DNA of 64,000 bases, taken from an uncultured Lachnospiraceae bacterium (GTDB lineage Bacteria; Bacillota; Clostridia; Lachnospirales; Lachnospiraceae). Each line of letters starts with the position of its first letter. The first letter of the stretch is position 1. Position numbers and translations under genes: made by a program. The notes below the pieces were generated by a model that saw only the letters and a program-made list of their open reading frames with translations, was not told the DNA's origin and ran no database searches. Location: the NCBI GenBank assembly GCA_946546945.1, contig CAMNOU010000004.1, positions 62,001-126,000 on the forward strand, given 5' to 3'. Shown here piece after piece: positions 19,632 through 28,300 of this stretch.

Positions 19632-20471
19632 TTACAAAAGGAGTCTGCCGGCTTTCCGGTAATCGTCCCGGAACTTGCAAAGCATCTCATTTGTCAGGGA
19701 ATAGTCATTAAACGATTCGTAGATTTCTTCCGGAGAGGCCCATTTGGCCATGGCCAGCTCATCTTCCTCGATAATGATATGATCATCCCCGTCCAGTTCG
19801 CAGAAAAAGCCAAACAGAAGGCTGTCAGAAAACGGCCACGGCTGTGATTTGTAATACTTCAGGTTCTTCACATGCACATGTGTCTCCTCATAGACTTCTC
19901 TGGCCACACACTCTTCAATTGTCTCGCCAACCTCTGCAAACCCGGCAATCAGCGCATAATGATCGGTAAAGCCTCCTCTGTACTGACTGACAAGAATCTT
20001 CCCGTCATGAATGACCCCCACAATGACGCAGGGGCAGATTTTCGGATATTCCGAATTGCCGCAGTTCGGACAATGCATCATGCGCTCGTGGTCAGAATGC
20101 TCCATGGGGTGTCCGCATTTGCCGCAAAAGTGCAGGGCCTCATAGAAACGGCCGATCTGGCGGGCGACAAGCCCGGCATAAATTGTCTTTTTCGGACCGC
20201 CTGCCCTCATATACTGCATTTTTTCATAGCGGTATCCCTCAAGCTCAAGATCCCAGGCTACAAAATATCTCTCCTCTTCGATTGCGAACAGATATCTCAG
20301 GTTCTTTTGTTCATCCGGCGGAAGTTCCCTGCAGCGGGGGAAGCTTAAGTGCGTCCTGTCGCCTTTCATCATGATCTGCCCGTCTCTCAGGCTGATGATC
20401 AGATCCTCCTCATCAGGACACACATTTCTGTACTGATTATCAAAACGAAGTCCATTTAAATCCTGAATCAT
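19632..20471 (-). CDS. nudC: NAD(+) diphosphatase, Nudix family (NudC-like)
   Basis: Hydrolyses NAD(H) to NMN(H) and AMP, and family members also decap NAD-capped RNA. The 279-aa protein has a four-Cys zinc ribbon (CGKCGH and CPNCG, about residues 117-137). The Nudix box follows (GFAEVGETIEECVAREVYEE, about 178-197), and then the NudC-specific SQPWPFSDSLLFGF. AGGAG lies 9 nt before the ATG. It is 27 bp upstream of the RND exporter and 24 bp downstream of the deaminase. Confidence 0.92.
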   Translation of the reverse strand: MIQDLNGLRFDNQYRNVCPDEEDLIISLRDGQIMMKGDRTHLSFPRCRELPPDEQKNLRYLFAIEEERYFVAWDLELEGYRYEKMQYMRAGGPKKTIYAGLVARQIGRFYEALHFCGKCGHPMEHSDHERMMHCPNCGNSEYPKICPCVIVGVIHDGKILVSQYRGGFTDHYALIAGFAEVGETIEECVAREVYEETHVHVKNLKYYKSQPWPFSDSLLFGFFCELDGDDHIIIEEDELAMAKWASPEEIYESFNDYSLTNEMLCKFRDDYRKAGRLLL

Positions 20472-20495
20472 AGTCCCTTACTCCTGCTTCTTTCT

Positions 20496-20987
20496 TTAAT
20501 ATCCGAATGTACCCATGATCGACTCATCATCCTCTACCCAGTCCTTCACCTGGATCACACGGTATTCATCTTTGCTGTCCCGGATAATCACACGCTCAAT
20601 TCCCGCATTGATGATCATCCGCTTGCACATGGAACAGCTGCTGGAATTCGTCACATATGCATCGGTATCCATTTCCTTGCCTACCAGATACATGGTGCTT
20701 CCGATCATCTTGTCTCTGGAGGCACTGATAATGGCATTGGCTTCCGCATGTACACTGCGGCACAGTTCATAGCGTTCTCCTCTGGGCACCTGGAGCTTCT
20801 GGCGTATGCACACACCCATATCGGAACAGTTTTTTCTGCCGCGGGGAGCTCCGACGTACCCCGTGGAAATCACCTCGTCATTTTTCACGATCACGGCACC
20901 ATAGCGCCGTCTTAAGCAGGTTCCCCGCTGAGACACAATCTCAGCAAGATCCAGATAATAATTGATTTTATCTCTTCTTTCCATCAT
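20496..20987 (-). CDS. Deoxycytidylate deaminase family protein
   Basis: Zinc-dependent dCMP deaminase, which makes dUMP for thymidylate synthesis; the family includes B. subtilis ComEB. The 163-aa protein carries the HAEANAI catalytic motif (His and Glu) and the SSSCSMCKRMI PCxxC-like zinc site. The N-terminal region (YYLDLAEIVSQRGTCLRRRYGA) also matches the family. AAAGGG lies 6 nt before the ATG. It sits 12 bp after potD. Confidence 0.92.
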   Translation of the reverse strand: MMERRDKINYYLDLAEIVSQRGTCLRRRYGAVIVKNDEVISTGYVGAPRGRKNCSDMGVCIRQKLQVPRGERYELCRSVHAEANAIISASRDKMIGSTMYLVGKEMDTDAYVTNSSSCSMCKRMIINAGIERVIIRDSKDEYRVIQVKDWVEDDESIMGTFGY

Positions 20988-20999
20988 AAACAGCCCTTT

Positions 21000-22514
21000 C
21001 TAATAGTGCTTTCTCCTGGCGGAAAGCAGCCAGACACATCCGGCCGCAGCAGCTCCGGCAATCGCGATCCACAATCCCGCCGGTACATCATGAATATTAA
21101 AACACCGTACATGGATCCACATCTGATTGATTGCCTCATTCGCCTCATCATCAAAATAAGTCATGATGCTGGACCTTTCCATCGCTTCAAGGGAAGGATA
21201 GCAGGAAAACAGCTGACGGTAAATCTGGTCAGAAGGTGCGGTGATGACGAATTCTTCATCTGTATTGTCCCCGGTGAAAAAATATCCGACCGGATAATCC
21301 TCCACATCTTCCTCGTCTTCCTCTGCCTCATAACACCATTTCGCATATTCAAAAATCCTTCCGTCCTCTGTCCCGGAAATCACAGATGTATACCCGACAT
21401 AGAGCATATTGCGGATCACATTATCCGGACGGGAGATGAAGTTAATGAAGGCTTCGGCGGCATGCTGCTTCGCAGCGTCCCCCTGTATGCCGTTCTTCAG
21501 CATGACCCATCCGTCAAAATAGATGTTCGTCGCCTCCTCCGGCACGGCAAAAGCCAGTGTAAAATCTTCTTCATCCGCCTGATCCAGTGTGTACACCGAA
21601 TCGCCGGACCACTGCAGATTCGCAGCCACTTTGCCGGTCATCAGATCCGCCTTCCCCGAATCCGTCTCAAAGGAATAGGCATTATCCTTTGCGTCCTGCA
21701 GGAATTCTTCTACCGCCGCGATCGTCTCCGGAGAGACATCATTCATCTCCCGCTCCAGATTCATCGCATAGTCCGGATCATTCAAAAACTCCTCGCTGGT
21801 AAGCAGATCCGACTTGATGGCTCCCACCGCCGCAAAGTATGAATCACGTACGTTATCTTTCAATGTGATCTGTCTGTGGAATTTTCTGTCGTTCAGAACC
21901 TTCCAGCTGGAGGCTTCCTCCTCAGACATCACTTCCGGATTATAAACGATCCCCGTGATTCCCCACATATACCCGGCCATGTATTTGCTCCATGGCTCTC
22001 CGTCAATCTTTTTGCTGTCAAAGATCTCCTTTATATAAGGAGACACCCCGATGCTATAATAATTGTTTTCGTCCGATGTGTCAAAAAATTCATCGGAAAG
22101 CGGCACAAGCTGATCCTGCGCCATCATCTTCATGATCAGATATTCAGAAGGGCAGACCAGATCGAACTCATCCCCCAGGGTCAGCATATTATAGAGATCT
22201 TCATTGGTCCCGAAGGTGGAGTACTCCACGTGCGCACGGATCCCGTAGGTCTCATAATACCAGTCCTCAAAATCATCGATCATCGAGGTAACGCCGATGA
22301 TGTCCCCGCTGTCCAGATCGATCGTATCTTCCTCGTCCCAGTCACCCAGGTCGATATACTCTTCCCAGTTTGCCACCCGTATGGTCACATCCGCTGTTTG
22401 ATCAGCGGCCTTGGCTTCCTTAAAAAAACCGGGAAGCGTAAAGCATACCAACCCGGCCAGAACCGCCGCGCACAGTGTTTTTTTATATTTTATCTCATTT
22501 TTCCTATTTTTCAA
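21000..22514 (-). CDS. potD: Polyamine ABC transporter substrate-binding protein, C-terminally membrane-anchored
   Basis: Binds spermidine/putrescine-type ligands for PotABC. The 504-aa protein has a Sec signal (KKTLCAAVLAGLVCFTLPGF) ending in AKA, so it looks like an ordinary secretory signal rather than a lipoprotein signal. It ends in a single hydrophobic helix followed by RRKHY, giving C-terminal tethering. Ligand-fold landmarks are VANWEEYID, VEYSTFGTNEDLY and YMWGITGIVYNPEV. The start is TTG, with AGAGG 8 nt upstream, and it overlaps potC by 11 bp. Confidence 0.9.
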   Translation of the reverse strand: MKNRKNEIKYKKTLCAAVLAGLVCFTLPGFFKEAKAADQTADVTIRVANWEEYIDLGDWDEEDTIDLDSGDIIGVTSMIDDFEDWYYETYGIRAHVEYSTFGTNEDLYNMLTLGDEFDLVCPSEYLIMKMMAQDQLVPLSDEFFDTSDENNYYSIGVSPYIKEIFDSKKIDGEPWSKYMAGYMWGITGIVYNPEVMSEEEASSWKVLNDRKFHRQITLKDNVRDSYFAAVGAIKSDLLTSEEFLNDPDYAMNLEREMNDVSPETIAAVEEFLQDAKDNAYSFETDSGKADLMTGKVAANLQWSGDSVYTLDQADEEDFTLAFAVPEEATNIYFDGWVMLKNGIQGDAAKQHAAEAFINFISRPDNVIRNMLYVGYTSVISGTEDGRIFEYAKWCYEAEEDEEDVEDYPVGYFFTGDNTDEEFVITAPSDQIYRQLFSCYPSLEAMERSSIMTYFDDEANEAINQMWIHVRCFNIHDVPAGLWIAIAGAAAAGCVWLLSARRKHY

Positions 22515-23325
22515 TATTGAATCCTCTTAAGCCGGCAGCAGCCTCTTTTCTTCTTCCGTTTATATTTGCTGCAAACACGATCACAACAACGATCACAAAA
22601 ATCACGGTGGATAATGCCCACAGGGCCGTCTTGATATTCGTCTGGGCTCCCTTCGTCGCGTTGACCACATAGGTACTGATCGTATCAAAGGTGGCCGGTT
22701 TCGTATAAGTCGCCACGAAATAATCATCCAGCGACAACGTGAGCGCGAGCGCGAATCCGGACAGGATCCCCGGTCTGATCTGGGGAATGACCACTCTGCG
22801 CAGCGCTGCAGCCGGTGTGGCGCCCAGATCGAGGGCTGCCTCATAGATACTCGGATCCATTTGCTTCAGTTTCGGCATGACCGAAAGAAACACAAACGGC
22901 GCGCAAAGAACCACATGACCGGCAATCAGCGGCAGGAATGTCGCTTTGCTGACACCGAACACAACGACCATCAGAATACAGATGGAAAACCCTGTCACCA
23001 CATCCGCATTGACGACCGGCACCTGATTCATGGCGGTGATCGCTGAATGAACACTTTTTTTCGAATAAAAAGCTCCGATCGCGCCAATTGTCCCGAGAAC
23101 CGCGGCAATGGCTGCGCAGCCCGCCGCCAGCAATACGGTTCCGATGATCATTTCCGTAAGCTCCGGTGTAGTAAACAGTGTTACATAATTATGAAAAGAT
23201 ACTTTGCTGACTGCGCCGATGTGCGTGGCATCCGTAAAGCTGTAGACCACCAGGATCAGAATCGGCGCGTACAAAAACAAAAGCACCAGCGCGATAAAAA
23301 CCCGTTTCCATACCTGTCCTTTCAT
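22504..23325 (-). CDS. potC: Polyamine ABC transporter permease PotC
   Basis: Inner-membrane permease of 273 aa with six predicted helices and the EAA loop (EAALDLGATPAAALRRVVIPQ) that contacts PotA. It follows PotB in the order typical of potABCD. GGAGG lies 9 nt before the ATG and the start overlaps the potB stop by 4 bp, indicating translational coupling. Confidence 0.94.
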   Translation of the reverse strand: MKGQVWKRVFIALVLLFLYAPILILVVYSFTDATHIGAVSKVSFHNYVTLFTTPELTEMIIGTVLLAAGCAAIAAVLGTIGAIGAFYSKKSVHSAITAMNQVPVVNADVVTGFSICILMVVVFGVSKATFLPLIAGHVVLCAPFVFLSVMPKLKQMDPSIYEAALDLGATPAAALRRVVIPQIRPGILSGFALALTLSLDDYFVATYTKPATFDTISTYVVNATKGAQTNIKTALWALSTVIFVIVVVIVFAANINGRRKEAAAGLRGFNIEK

Positions 23326-24122
23326 AGCAGCGCCCCTCCTTTGTTGCGGGAATCTTCCTCCTCCAGGCCCCTGGTCAGAAGTGTGAACAGGCAGATGATC
23401 CCCAGCAGAATCAGAGCGATCATCGATCCTCCGTGCCAGTCATATGCCGAGAAATAACTGCCGATCAGGCTTCCCATGATATAGGTACTGTTGTACAGCA
23501 TGTCCAGCACCACATAATTGGTCATCGCCGGAAGGAACACCATGGCGACGCCGCTGACGATCCCCGGAACGCTTAAGGGGACGGTCACCTTCCAGAAGGC
23601 CTGCGAAGCCCCCGCTCCCAGATCCTTTGCCGCCTCGACCAGAGAGCTGTCCAGTCTTGAAATCGTGGTATAGATCGGCAGGATCATAAACGGCAGAAAG
23701 TCATAGGTCATTCCGACCACTGCGTTCAGGAAGGGATAAAAAGCCAGGTTCCCCTCAATCAGCGTCAGGATCTCCTTCAGCGCCGTGATCCGCAGGGAAA
23801 AATTGATCCACATGGGCATAATGAAGATCATCAGGATGACCGAGCGGTTCTTCAGCTTCGCCGTCGCCAGTATATAGGCGGTGGGATAGGCGATCAGCAG
23901 GCAGACTGCCGTCGTCACGAACGCAATGGCAAAGCTGTAAAACAGCGTTCCCAGTGTATTGGGATTCGTAAAAAACCCGGTCAGGTTAGACATGGTCGGC
24001 TGGCCCTGCCCGTCTGTAAAAGCATAATAGAATAATACAACCAGCGGTGTGACTACAAAGATAAGGAGGAATACCGCATACGGAATGCCCAGACTCTTTC
24101 TGGAAAAAGCAAATTTTCGCAT
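23322..24122 (-). CDS. potB: Polyamine ABC transporter permease PotB
   Basis: First permease of the polyamine importer, 266 aa, six predicted helices. Its EAA loop is EAAKDLGAGASQAFWKVTVPL. AAGGAG precedes the ATG and the gene starts 15 bp after potA. It would pair with PotC in the membrane around a PotA dimer. Confidence 0.94.
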   Translation of the reverse strand: MRKFAFSRKSLGIPYAVFLLIFVVTPLVVLFYYAFTDGQGQPTMSNLTGFFTNPNTLGTLFYSFAIAFVTTAVCLLIAYPTAYILATAKLKNRSVILMIFIMPMWINFSLRITALKEILTLIEGNLAFYPFLNAVVGMTYDFLPFMILPIYTTISRLDSSLVEAAKDLGAGASQAFWKVTVPLSVPGIVSGVAMVFLPAMTNYVVLDMLYNSTYIMGSLIGSYFSAYDWHGGSMIALILLGIICLFTLLTRGLEEEDSRNKGGALL

Positions 24123-24137
24123 AGATACTCCTTTCCG

Positions 24138-25580
24138 CTAGCGTTTCAGCCTGAACTTCATCTTCTCAACAGGCATCAGAAGGCCGACCCGGTCTCCCAT
24201 GTTCCACAGATACTCATCGTCCACCACAAAATCCTGCTCGATATCCGTGTGGATGACATAGCTGTAATGATCCCCTTTATAGATCAGGTTGCTGATGCAC
24301 CCCTGCACCAGTCCGTCTTCCATCTGATCTGTCATGGTGATGTCCTGGGGCTCGATCGATACGATCACCTTGTTTCTTCTCGGATCGATCAGCTCTCCGT
24401 TCGCATCCACCAGCGTTCCGTCCTCGAGGCGGCGGCTCCCCTTAATGATTCTGGTCAGACTCGTATCCAGAACCTTCCCGTTGTACTCCAGCCGGTAGCT
24501 GCGGTTAATATCTGCGGGGAAAATATTCGTATTGTCATCCGCGAGCATAACATGGATATTGTCCGGATCCACACGCATGCCGGTAACATCGCCAACTTTT
24601 GCGGAATGGACCGTCTGAATGACCATCTCATTTTTCCCGGATTCCACCGTGATCTCGTAATGCATGCCCTTGAAAATGACGGAGGACACGACTCCCCGGA
24701 TCGTTCCTTTTTCCGGCGGAGTCAGAATCACATCCTCCGGGCGTACGACCGCCGTAATATGGGTGCCTTCCTTCCAGTCATCCACACAGTCGAACTCGCC
24801 GCCGCAAAAACGTACCTTCCGGTGTCCGGTCATGATTCCGTTAAAAATATTGCTTTCTCCGATGAAGTCCGCCACAAAGGCATTCTTCGGCTCATTGTAA
24901 ATATCCTCCGGCGTTCCGATCTGCTGCATCTTTCCTTCGGACATGACCACGATCTTGTCCGACATGGTCAGCGCTTCTTCCTGATCGTGTGTCACATAGA
25001 TAAAAGTGATGCCAAGTTCGTCATGCATCGCTTTCAGCTCCAGCTGCATTTCTTTGCGCATCTTCAGATCCAGTGCACCCAGAGGCTCGTCCAGAAGCAG
25101 GATCTCCGGTTCATTCACCAGAGCCCTCGCGATCGCGACACGCTGCTGCTGCCCGCCGGAGAGGGTGCTCACCGAGCGGTTCTCGAACCCTTCGAGATCC
25201 ACCAGGTCCAGCACCTTCTTCACCTTTTTTGTGATCACGCTCCGGTCCATTTTCTTGAGCTTCAGTCCAAAGGCAATATTATCGTAAATATTCATATGCG
25301 GAAACAACGCATACCTCTGAAAGACTGTGTTGATCGGCCGTTTGTTCGGCGGCAGATTGGTAATATTCTTTCCATTGAGCAGGATCTCCCCTTCCGTCGG
25401 CAGATCGAATCCCGCAATCATGCGCAGCGTGGTGGTCTTTCCACAGCCGGAGGGGCCGAGAAATGTGACAAATTCTCCCCGCTTCACCTCCAGATTAAAA
25501 TCCGAAACCGCTGTAAAACCGTCCTCGTACGTCTTCGTTATGTGCTTAAGTTCAATAATATTGGTCGCATTTTCCTGCAT
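24138..25580 (-). CDS. potA: Polyamine ABC transporter ATPase PotA with duplicated C-terminal TOBE module
   Basis: Energises the PotBCD importer. The ATPase domain (residues 8-240) has Walker A GPSGCGKTT, signature LSGGQQQR and Walker B LLLDEPLGALD. The 480-aa length exceeds the roughly 350-380 aa usual for PotA. The C-terminal half contains two similar stretches, GVVSSVIFKGMHYEITVES and GCISNLIYKGDHYSYVIHT, about 130 residues apart. Both look like TOBE-type strands, so the regulatory region seems duplicated. It is the first gene of potABCD. Confidence 0.93.
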   Translation of the reverse strand: MQENATNIIELKHITKTYEDGFTAVSDFNLEVKRGEFVTFLGPSGCGKTTTLRMIAGFDLPTEGEILLNGKNITNLPPNKRPINTVFQRYALFPHMNIYDNIAFGLKLKKMDRSVITKKVKKVLDLVDLEGFENRSVSTLSGGQQQRVAIARALVNEPEILLLDEPLGALDLKMRKEMQLELKAMHDELGITFIYVTHDQEEALTMSDKIVVMSEGKMQQIGTPEDIYNEPKNAFVADFIGESNIFNGIMTGHRKVRFCGGEFDCVDDWKEGTHITAVVRPEDVILTPPEKGTIRGVVSSVIFKGMHYEITVESGKNEMVIQTVHSAKVGDVTGMRVDPDNIHVMLADDNTNIFPADINRSYRLEYNGKVLDTSLTRIIKGSRRLEDGTLVDANGELIDPRRNKVIVSIEPQDITMTDQMEDGLVQGCISNLIYKGDHYSYVIHTDIEQDFVVDDEYLWNMGDRVGLLMPVEKMKFRLKR

Positions 25581-25634
25581 CTTTTTCTCCCTGAATCGTT
25601 AAAAATCTTCTGTATGCAGCTCTGTCCGTCTCCG

Positions 25635-25646
25635 GTCCGGCCGGAC
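25635..25646. promoter_or_regulatory. Perfect 12-bp palindrome in the potABCD leader (possible operator)
   Basis: GTCCGGCCGGAC is its own reverse complement and lies about 16-27 nt downstream of the predicted transcription start. It could be a repressor site or an RNA hairpin. No regulator gene is adjacent. Confidence 0.4.
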
Positions 25647-25667
25647 GACAATGATAAGCTAATAATG

Positions 25668-25696
25668 ATTATAATTAAACGCAAAGTCAATTTCAA
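25668..25696 (-). promoter_or_regulatory. Sigma-A promoter of potABCD
   Basis: On the minus strand, TTGAAA (25696-25691), a 17-nt spacer and TATAAT (25673-25668) lie about 90 bp before potA. The -35 box overlaps the last codons of pdaB. Confidence 0.75.
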
Positions 25697-26478
25697 CTGT
25701 CACTTTTTCCTGAATCAGAAATCTGCATTCCATTGGCGTCCAAATGATAATTCTCCCTGTAAATCAGTTCGGAGACCGGCACCACACGGTACCCCATCTG
25801 TTCGAGATTTGTCAGAAGCTGATCCAGCGCCTGCGGCGTATATTTCGCGCCATTGTGACACAGAATAATGGCTCCGCCCTTCAGATTTTCGCTGCCGCAG
25901 ACTCTTTTAATAATATCCTCCGCCCCGTAATCCTTCCAGTCAAGGCTGTCAATCGACCACTGGACCGGATAATAGCCGCAGGCCGTCACCTGCCGGATGA
26001 CCGGATTATCATAGTCTCCGTAGGGAGGACGGAATAAAAACATTTCATACCCGGTCAGTTCTTTGACTTTTTCGTGGACCGACATCACCTCTTCCCGGAT
26101 TTCCTCCTCAGACAGCTGACTCATATTCTTGTGGTTTTCGCTGTGATTTCCCAGATCATGCCCCGCTTCAAAGATCGCTTTTACATCTTCCGGGTAAGAG
26201 GAGACCCATCCTCCCGTCATAAAAAAAGTCACATGCACATGATGTTTCTTTAATATTTCCAGAATCGTCTTTGTATCGTCATTTCCCCAGGCCGCGTCAA
26301 AACTGAGCGCCACCTTCTTTTCCTGTGTGTCCACCGAATAAATCGGCAGGTCTTTTCCATTCACGGTATTACTGACGGAGATCAGTTCCGTCTTTGATTG
26401 AAGCACCATGGCAAGGCCAGAAAAAACTGCCAGCATGCTTCCCAGAAAAACCAGAAACCTTTTTTTGCTTTTCGGCAC
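25693..26478 (-). CDS. pdaB: PdaB-type polysaccharide deacetylase
   Basis: NodB-domain deacetylase resembling the sporulation family PdaB, acting on a cell-wall or cortex polysaccharide outside the membrane. Motifs are SFDAAWGNDDT (catalytic Asp pair), HSENHKNMS (metal His), FRPPYGDYD and ILCHNGAKYTP. An N-terminal TM lies near residues 7-27. The frame extends 23 codons further upstream. GTG at 26478 is the better start because AGGAGG lies exactly 6 nt before it, whereas the upstream ATG has no ribosome-binding site. This gives 261 aa. Confidence 0.9.
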   Translation of the reverse strand: MPKSKKRFLVFLGSMLAVFSGLAMVLQSKTELISVSNTVNGKDLPIYSVDTQEKKVALSFDAAWGNDDTKTILEILKKHHVHVTFFMTGGWVSSYPEDVKAIFEAGHDLGNHSENHKNMSQLSEEEIREEVMSVHEKVKELTGYEMFLFRPPYGDYDNPVIRQVTACGYYPVQWSIDSLDWKDYGAEDIIKRVCGSENLKGGAIILCHNGAKYTPQALDQLLTNLEQMGYRVVPVSELIYRENYHLDANGMQISDSGKSDS

Positions 26479-26744
26479 CGGAATCCTCCTGACGAGTGCT
26501 GTTATTTTAAATATATGGGGGATGATCCGGCTTATGCCGAAAGACATTCATCTAATTTTTGTTTTTCGTTAGAAAGTTTCGATTTATTTTAGAATTCCTA
26601 ATAGTATCTTTATGATTCTGCCACATTTTGCTCACAATTATCCTCTATTATATACTCAACGAAACAAACAGAGAAAACAAAGATAATAATCAAAAAGAAA
26701 TTCCATCTATATTAGATTTTTTCATAAACTCAACCTCCCTTTTG
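26479..26744. other. Intergenic region between malQ and pdaB
   Basis: AT-rich sequence upstream of pdaB. It must hold the pdaB promoter, but I see no convincing -35/-10 pair and no conserved open frame. Its malQ end is the terminator at 26745-26772. Confidence 0.5.
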
Positions 26745-26772
26745 AAAAAAGCTCCGGTATCGGAGCTTTTTT
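26745..26772. terminator. Intrinsic terminator at the end of malQ
   Basis: AAAAAAGCTCCG pairs perfectly with CGGAGCTTTTTT around a GTAT loop. It is symmetric, so it can work in either direction. It begins at the malQ stop codon. Confidence 0.9.
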
Positions 26773-28262
26773 CATTCTATTCCGGTTCTTTGGAACCGGA
26801 TCATTTCTTTTCTCAGTTTTTCCGCAAGCACACGGTTCAGATCACCGGGCAGGAGGCGCCACTGCCAGTTGTTCCCGGTCGTGGAAGGCGTGTTCATCCG
26901 GCTTTCACTTCCGAGTCCGAGCAGATCCTGTGCCTGCACGATCGTAAGGGCGGCTTCTGTATTCCACAGCGCTTCCATCATTTCCCAATGATAATTGGCC
27001 GGTTCGCTCAGCTTCAGATAACGGACAGCATATTCGATATCCTTTGGATCGGCGTTGCGGATCCACCCCTGCACCGTCTCATTGTCATGCGTTCCGATGT
27101 AAGCCACACAGTTCTCCGGATAATTATGAGGAAGATATTCATTGTTGTTGTCGTCTCTGGTATCAAAGGCAAATTCCAGCACTTTCATGCCCGGAAAACC
27201 GCTGTCTTTCAAAAGCTTCCTGACGGAATCGGTCAGGAAACCGAGATCTTCCGCGATGATCCGTTTTTTCCCGATGGCTGCCTCGACCTTCTGAAACAGC
27301 GCAATGCCCGGGCCTTCTTTCCAGCGGCCGTTTTTCGCGTTCTTTTCGCCATAGGGAATGGCATAGTAGCTGTCAAACCCGCGGAAATGATCGATCCGGA
27401 TGATATCATAGACGGAGGTCAGATAACCGATCCTCTGTGTCCACCACAAATATCCGTCCTTTTGCATATACTCCCAGTCAAACAGCGGGTTCCCCCACAG
27501 CTGCCCGTCGTCCGAGAATCCGTCCGGCGGACATCCGGCGACTTCTGACGGGATATGCTTTTCATCCAGCTGGAAAAGGTCCGGATGTGCCCACACATCT
27601 ACACTGTCCGGCGCGACATAAATCGGCAGGTCACCGATAATATCGATTCCCTGTTCTTTTGCACGGGCATGCAGTCTGTCCCACTGCGAAAAGAACAGAT
27701 ACTGCACCGTTTTCCAGTAATTGACCGCAGGCGCATGTTCCCTTCGGATGCGCTCCAGGGCGTTTTTTTCTCTGTCTCTCAATTCCGGTGCCCACTGTGT
27801 CCAGGCTTTCTGCCCTTCCAGAAGCTTTATGGTCATAAATACGGCATAATCTTCCAGCCACCATTCATTTTCCCGGCAGAACTTCTCATATTCTTCCGGC
27901 GGGTTCTTTAACAGCCGGTCTGACGCTTTTAACAGGACGGGGAAGCGGTGCTTATGCATCCTGCCATAGTCCGCTTTGTCAGGCTGTTCTCCCCAGTCTA
28001 TATCTGAATATTCGGATTTCTGAAGCAGTCCTCTCTGTTCCAGATCATCCAGATCAATGAAATACGGGTTGCCCGCAAATGTTGAAAATGACTGATAGGG
28101 GGAATCGCCATATCCGGTCGGGCCGATCGGAAGGATCTGCCAGCAGGACTGCCCTGCCATTTTCAGAAAATCTATAAAATCATATGCACTCTTCCCCAGG
28201 GTACCGATCCCCCAGGGGGACGGAAGGGAAGAGATATGCAGCAACACTCCGTTTTTTTTCAA
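26772..28262 (-). CDS. malQ: 4-alpha-glucanotransferase (amylomaltase)
   Basis: GH77 enzyme that transfers alpha-1,4-glucan segments between maltodextrins in the cytoplasm. Motifs include GDLPIYVAPDSVDVWAHP, RIDHFRGFDSYYAIP (catalytic Asp), IIAEDLGFLT (catalytic Glu) and the YIGTHDNET stretch. The frame begins at a GTG at 28271 that overlaps the Shine-Dalgarno itself. The TTG at 28262 has GAAGGAG 8 nt upstream and gives the usual start MKKNGVLLHISSLPSP, so it is preferred (496 aa). It is the last gene of the maltodextrin cluster. Confidence 0.94.
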   Translation of the reverse strand: MKKNGVLLHISSLPSPWGIGTLGKSAYDFIDFLKMAGQSCWQILPIGPTGYGDSPYQSFSTFAGNPYFIDLDDLEQRGLLQKSEYSDIDWGEQPDKADYGRMHKHRFPVLLKASDRLLKNPPEEYEKFCRENEWWLEDYAVFMTIKLLEGQKAWTQWAPELRDREKNALERIRREHAPAVNYWKTVQYLFFSQWDRLHARAKEQGIDIIGDLPIYVAPDSVDVWAHPDLFQLDEKHIPSEVAGCPPDGFSDDGQLWGNPLFDWEYMQKDGYLWWTQRIGYLTSVYDIIRIDHFRGFDSYYAIPYGEKNAKNGRWKEGPGIALFQKVEAAIGKKRIIAEDLGFLTDSVRKLLKDSGFPGMKVLEFAFDTRDDNNNEYLPHNYPENCVAYIGTHDNETVQGWIRNADPKDIEYAVRYLKLSEPANYHWEMMEALWNTEAALTIVQAQDLLGLGSESRMNTPSTTGNNWQWRLLPGDLNRVLAEKLRKEMIRFQRTGIE

Positions 28263-28300
28263 CTCATCCACTCCTTCTTATCAAAACTCATCATCCGGTT

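Noticed and set aside
24249-25868. 539-aa plus-strand open frame opposite potA and its promoter
   Set aside because: It is a shadow of potA codons. It crosses a promoter and the end of pdaB and shows no recognisable domain.
26628-27548. 306-aa plus-strand open frame starting in the malQ-pdaB gap
   Set aside because: Only the first 40 codons are outside malQ, there is no ribosome-binding site, and it reads through the malQ terminator hairpin.
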